Below are positions 62,701 to 64,000 of a DNA stretch of 64,000 nt, piece by piece. The stretch is from Oxyruncus cristatus (lineage: Eukaryota; Chordata; Aves; Passeriformes; Cotingidae), in contig VXAY01006112.1 of NCBI GenBank assembly GCA_013399855.1, positions 1,635,469-1,699,468 of the forward strand, in the 5' to 3' direction. Each line of letters opens with the position of its first letter. Positions within the stretch are counted from its first letter, which is position 1. The notes below the pieces were generated by a model. It ran no database searches. It was not told the DNA's origin and was given only the letters and a program-made list of their open reading frames with translations. Both the position numbers and the translations under genes were made by a program.

Positions 62701-64000
62701 GGCAAGGAGAGAGGTGTCTCACACCCACTGAAGTATCATTTGCTACTTACAAAAATGACATTTAACAAGTGAAGTGCTAGATTTGGACCTGATCCTCCAC
62801 GAGGTGACCAAGCGTTATTTGCCCAATTTTAATAGAACACTCAAACACTTGTATTTTACAAGCATGGTAATAATCCTCCTGGAGTCAAAGGATCTGCCCA
62901 TGCATTGAATATTTAACATCAAGGGAGGCACTCGAGCACATATTTAACATTAAATGGAATCTAAAAAGGGACTTCTCATTAGCTTGGGGGTTCGGGTAAA
63001 TTAAATGATGGATTAAGCACTCATTCCAAGCCAAGGATCTGGCCTTCCAGTTTTATTGTCCCATTCTTTTACAGCCACTAATTTATGAAAACAGAGGTAA
63101 ATCTATGCTTAGTTTGGTTTGTTGTGCATACTGTCCCCATTGCTTGACTTTCCAAACCATATTATGTCTTCCTGTATTTAAAAAGCAGTGTTTCTGGCAC
63201 GCGATGGTTCTGCATTGGAGATACTGCTCCGGTTTACTGATTCTATTTCAAACCCTACACACTTTGCAATTTTCTGTTGGATTTCATCAGCTATTCGTGA
63301 CAATAAACAACATTAACTAGGTCATCATCACATGCTGCTCCATTCAAACTCCTGCTTTCTTTAGGATCAGGTTGGCTACCAAATTATTTCAGATAGGCTT
63401 TGGCAAAAAAGAGTGGATGCTGTATCAAATGAACATCTGACAGAAACCAAAGTGATATCAACCCTATGTCTGCAGGTCACTAATGAACTTTCTCTTAATT
63501 ACATGTTTTAGGATCACAGTTTAGAAATTCTTTTTCTCTCTCCTACCTTTCAAAACAAAACCTAAATTTTGATGAAAAAATGTCGCCCTTCACTCTTCCT
63601 CAATGCTTTCCTCATCTTTGATCTTTGAAAAGCCCTGAACTAATCATTTGTCTGGAAGTACTTCTTCCCCAAGGATAAAATGTAAATGTATTTTTCTGAC
63701 TCTATTATATTCAATAACATAAACAAAAGTCAAAAATGGATGTAACTTCTGTACATGTCACTTTTGATATTTTAACATCTAAGACCCAAAATATGCATCA
63801 CAATTCAGGATGAAAGAGCAATTGCTACCAAGAGAAAGACAACGATTTACAGAACAATTACTTGACAACAGTATCTGAAATGTTCCCATAAGGGCCTGAC
63901 CGAAAAACCTCTGAAGTCAAAGGCAATTTCTTCCATAAATTCCAAGCAGAATTTAGGTGAGGTCTTTGTTTTCTGGAGGTCTTTGTTTGTGGAGAATCCT

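Larger units (their letters stand above)
27680..64000 (-). other. CDH13: CDH13 upstream intron (3' portion, probably intron 2)
   Basis: This sequence precedes the exon in transcription and runs off the right edge. I found no signal-peptide exon and no exon carrying the DLDCTPGFQ-like start of the prodomain. It holds one LTR-like block, three CR1 ends, a minisatellite, homopolymers and a cluster of unidentified minus-strand reading frames, each listed separately. Stretches such as 31700-36900, 37050-43360, 43600-48650, 48920-52300, 52500-55600 and 57600-64000 show nothing I can call a gene. Confidence 0.8.

Noticed and set aside
1..64000. CRISPR arrays, operons, prophage or plasmid features
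   Set aside because: No regularly spaced repeats, no compact gene strings and no ribosome-binding-site pattern. The sequence is plainly vertebrate intron.

Overview
This window is vertebrate nuclear DNA, almost certainly from a bird. It is AT-rich and sparse in coding sequence, and it carries several truncated CR1 retrotransposon 3' ends plus one GC-rich block resembling an avian endogenous-retrovirus LTR. No bacterial, phage or organelle gene organisation is visible. I cannot name the species from the sequence alone.

The only gene I can support is CDH13 (T-cadherin, H-cadherin) on the minus strand. A single 209-base coding exon lies at 27471-27679. It encodes 69 full codons from the middle of the T-cadherin prodomain and has consensus splice sites on both sides (acceptor AG at 27680-27681, donor GTAAGA from 27470 downwards). 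From family knowledge this is most likely exon 3. CDH13 is known for very large introns, so the rest of the window fits as the 3' part of the upstream intron (27680-64000) and the 5' part of the downstream intron (1-27470). I found no second CDH13 exon and no tRNA, rRNA or CRISPR array.

Region by region: 1-27470 is downstream intron. It holds a 39-base near-identical sequence present twice (989 and 3228), a minus-oriented CR1 end at 3.9 kb, a degenerate duplicated block rich in homeodomain-type cores at 5.7 kb, a plus-oriented CR1 end at 12.2 kb, TAAT-rich and palindromic non-coding stretches at 15.6, 16.9 and 22.6 kb, and an X-box-like palindrome at 21.3 kb. 27471-27679 is the exon. 27680-64000 is upstream intron. 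It holds the LTR-like block at 29.2-30.0 kb, CR1 ends at 30.9, 43.4 and 48.7 kb, inverted repeats at 31.05 and 36.95 kb, a 21-base minisatellite at 52.3 kb, and a cluster of protein-like minus-strand reading frames at 55.7-57.5 kb that could be a decayed retroelement or pseudogene.

I see no novel multi-gene system. The most useful leads are the candidate cis-regulatory motif clusters, the 39-base duplicate, the unidentified reading frames at 55.7-57.5 kb and 27.8-28.1 kb, and the long homopolymer tract that serves as the exon's 3' splice-site pyrimidine tract. Regulatory calls are motif readings only, without conservation or chromatin data.
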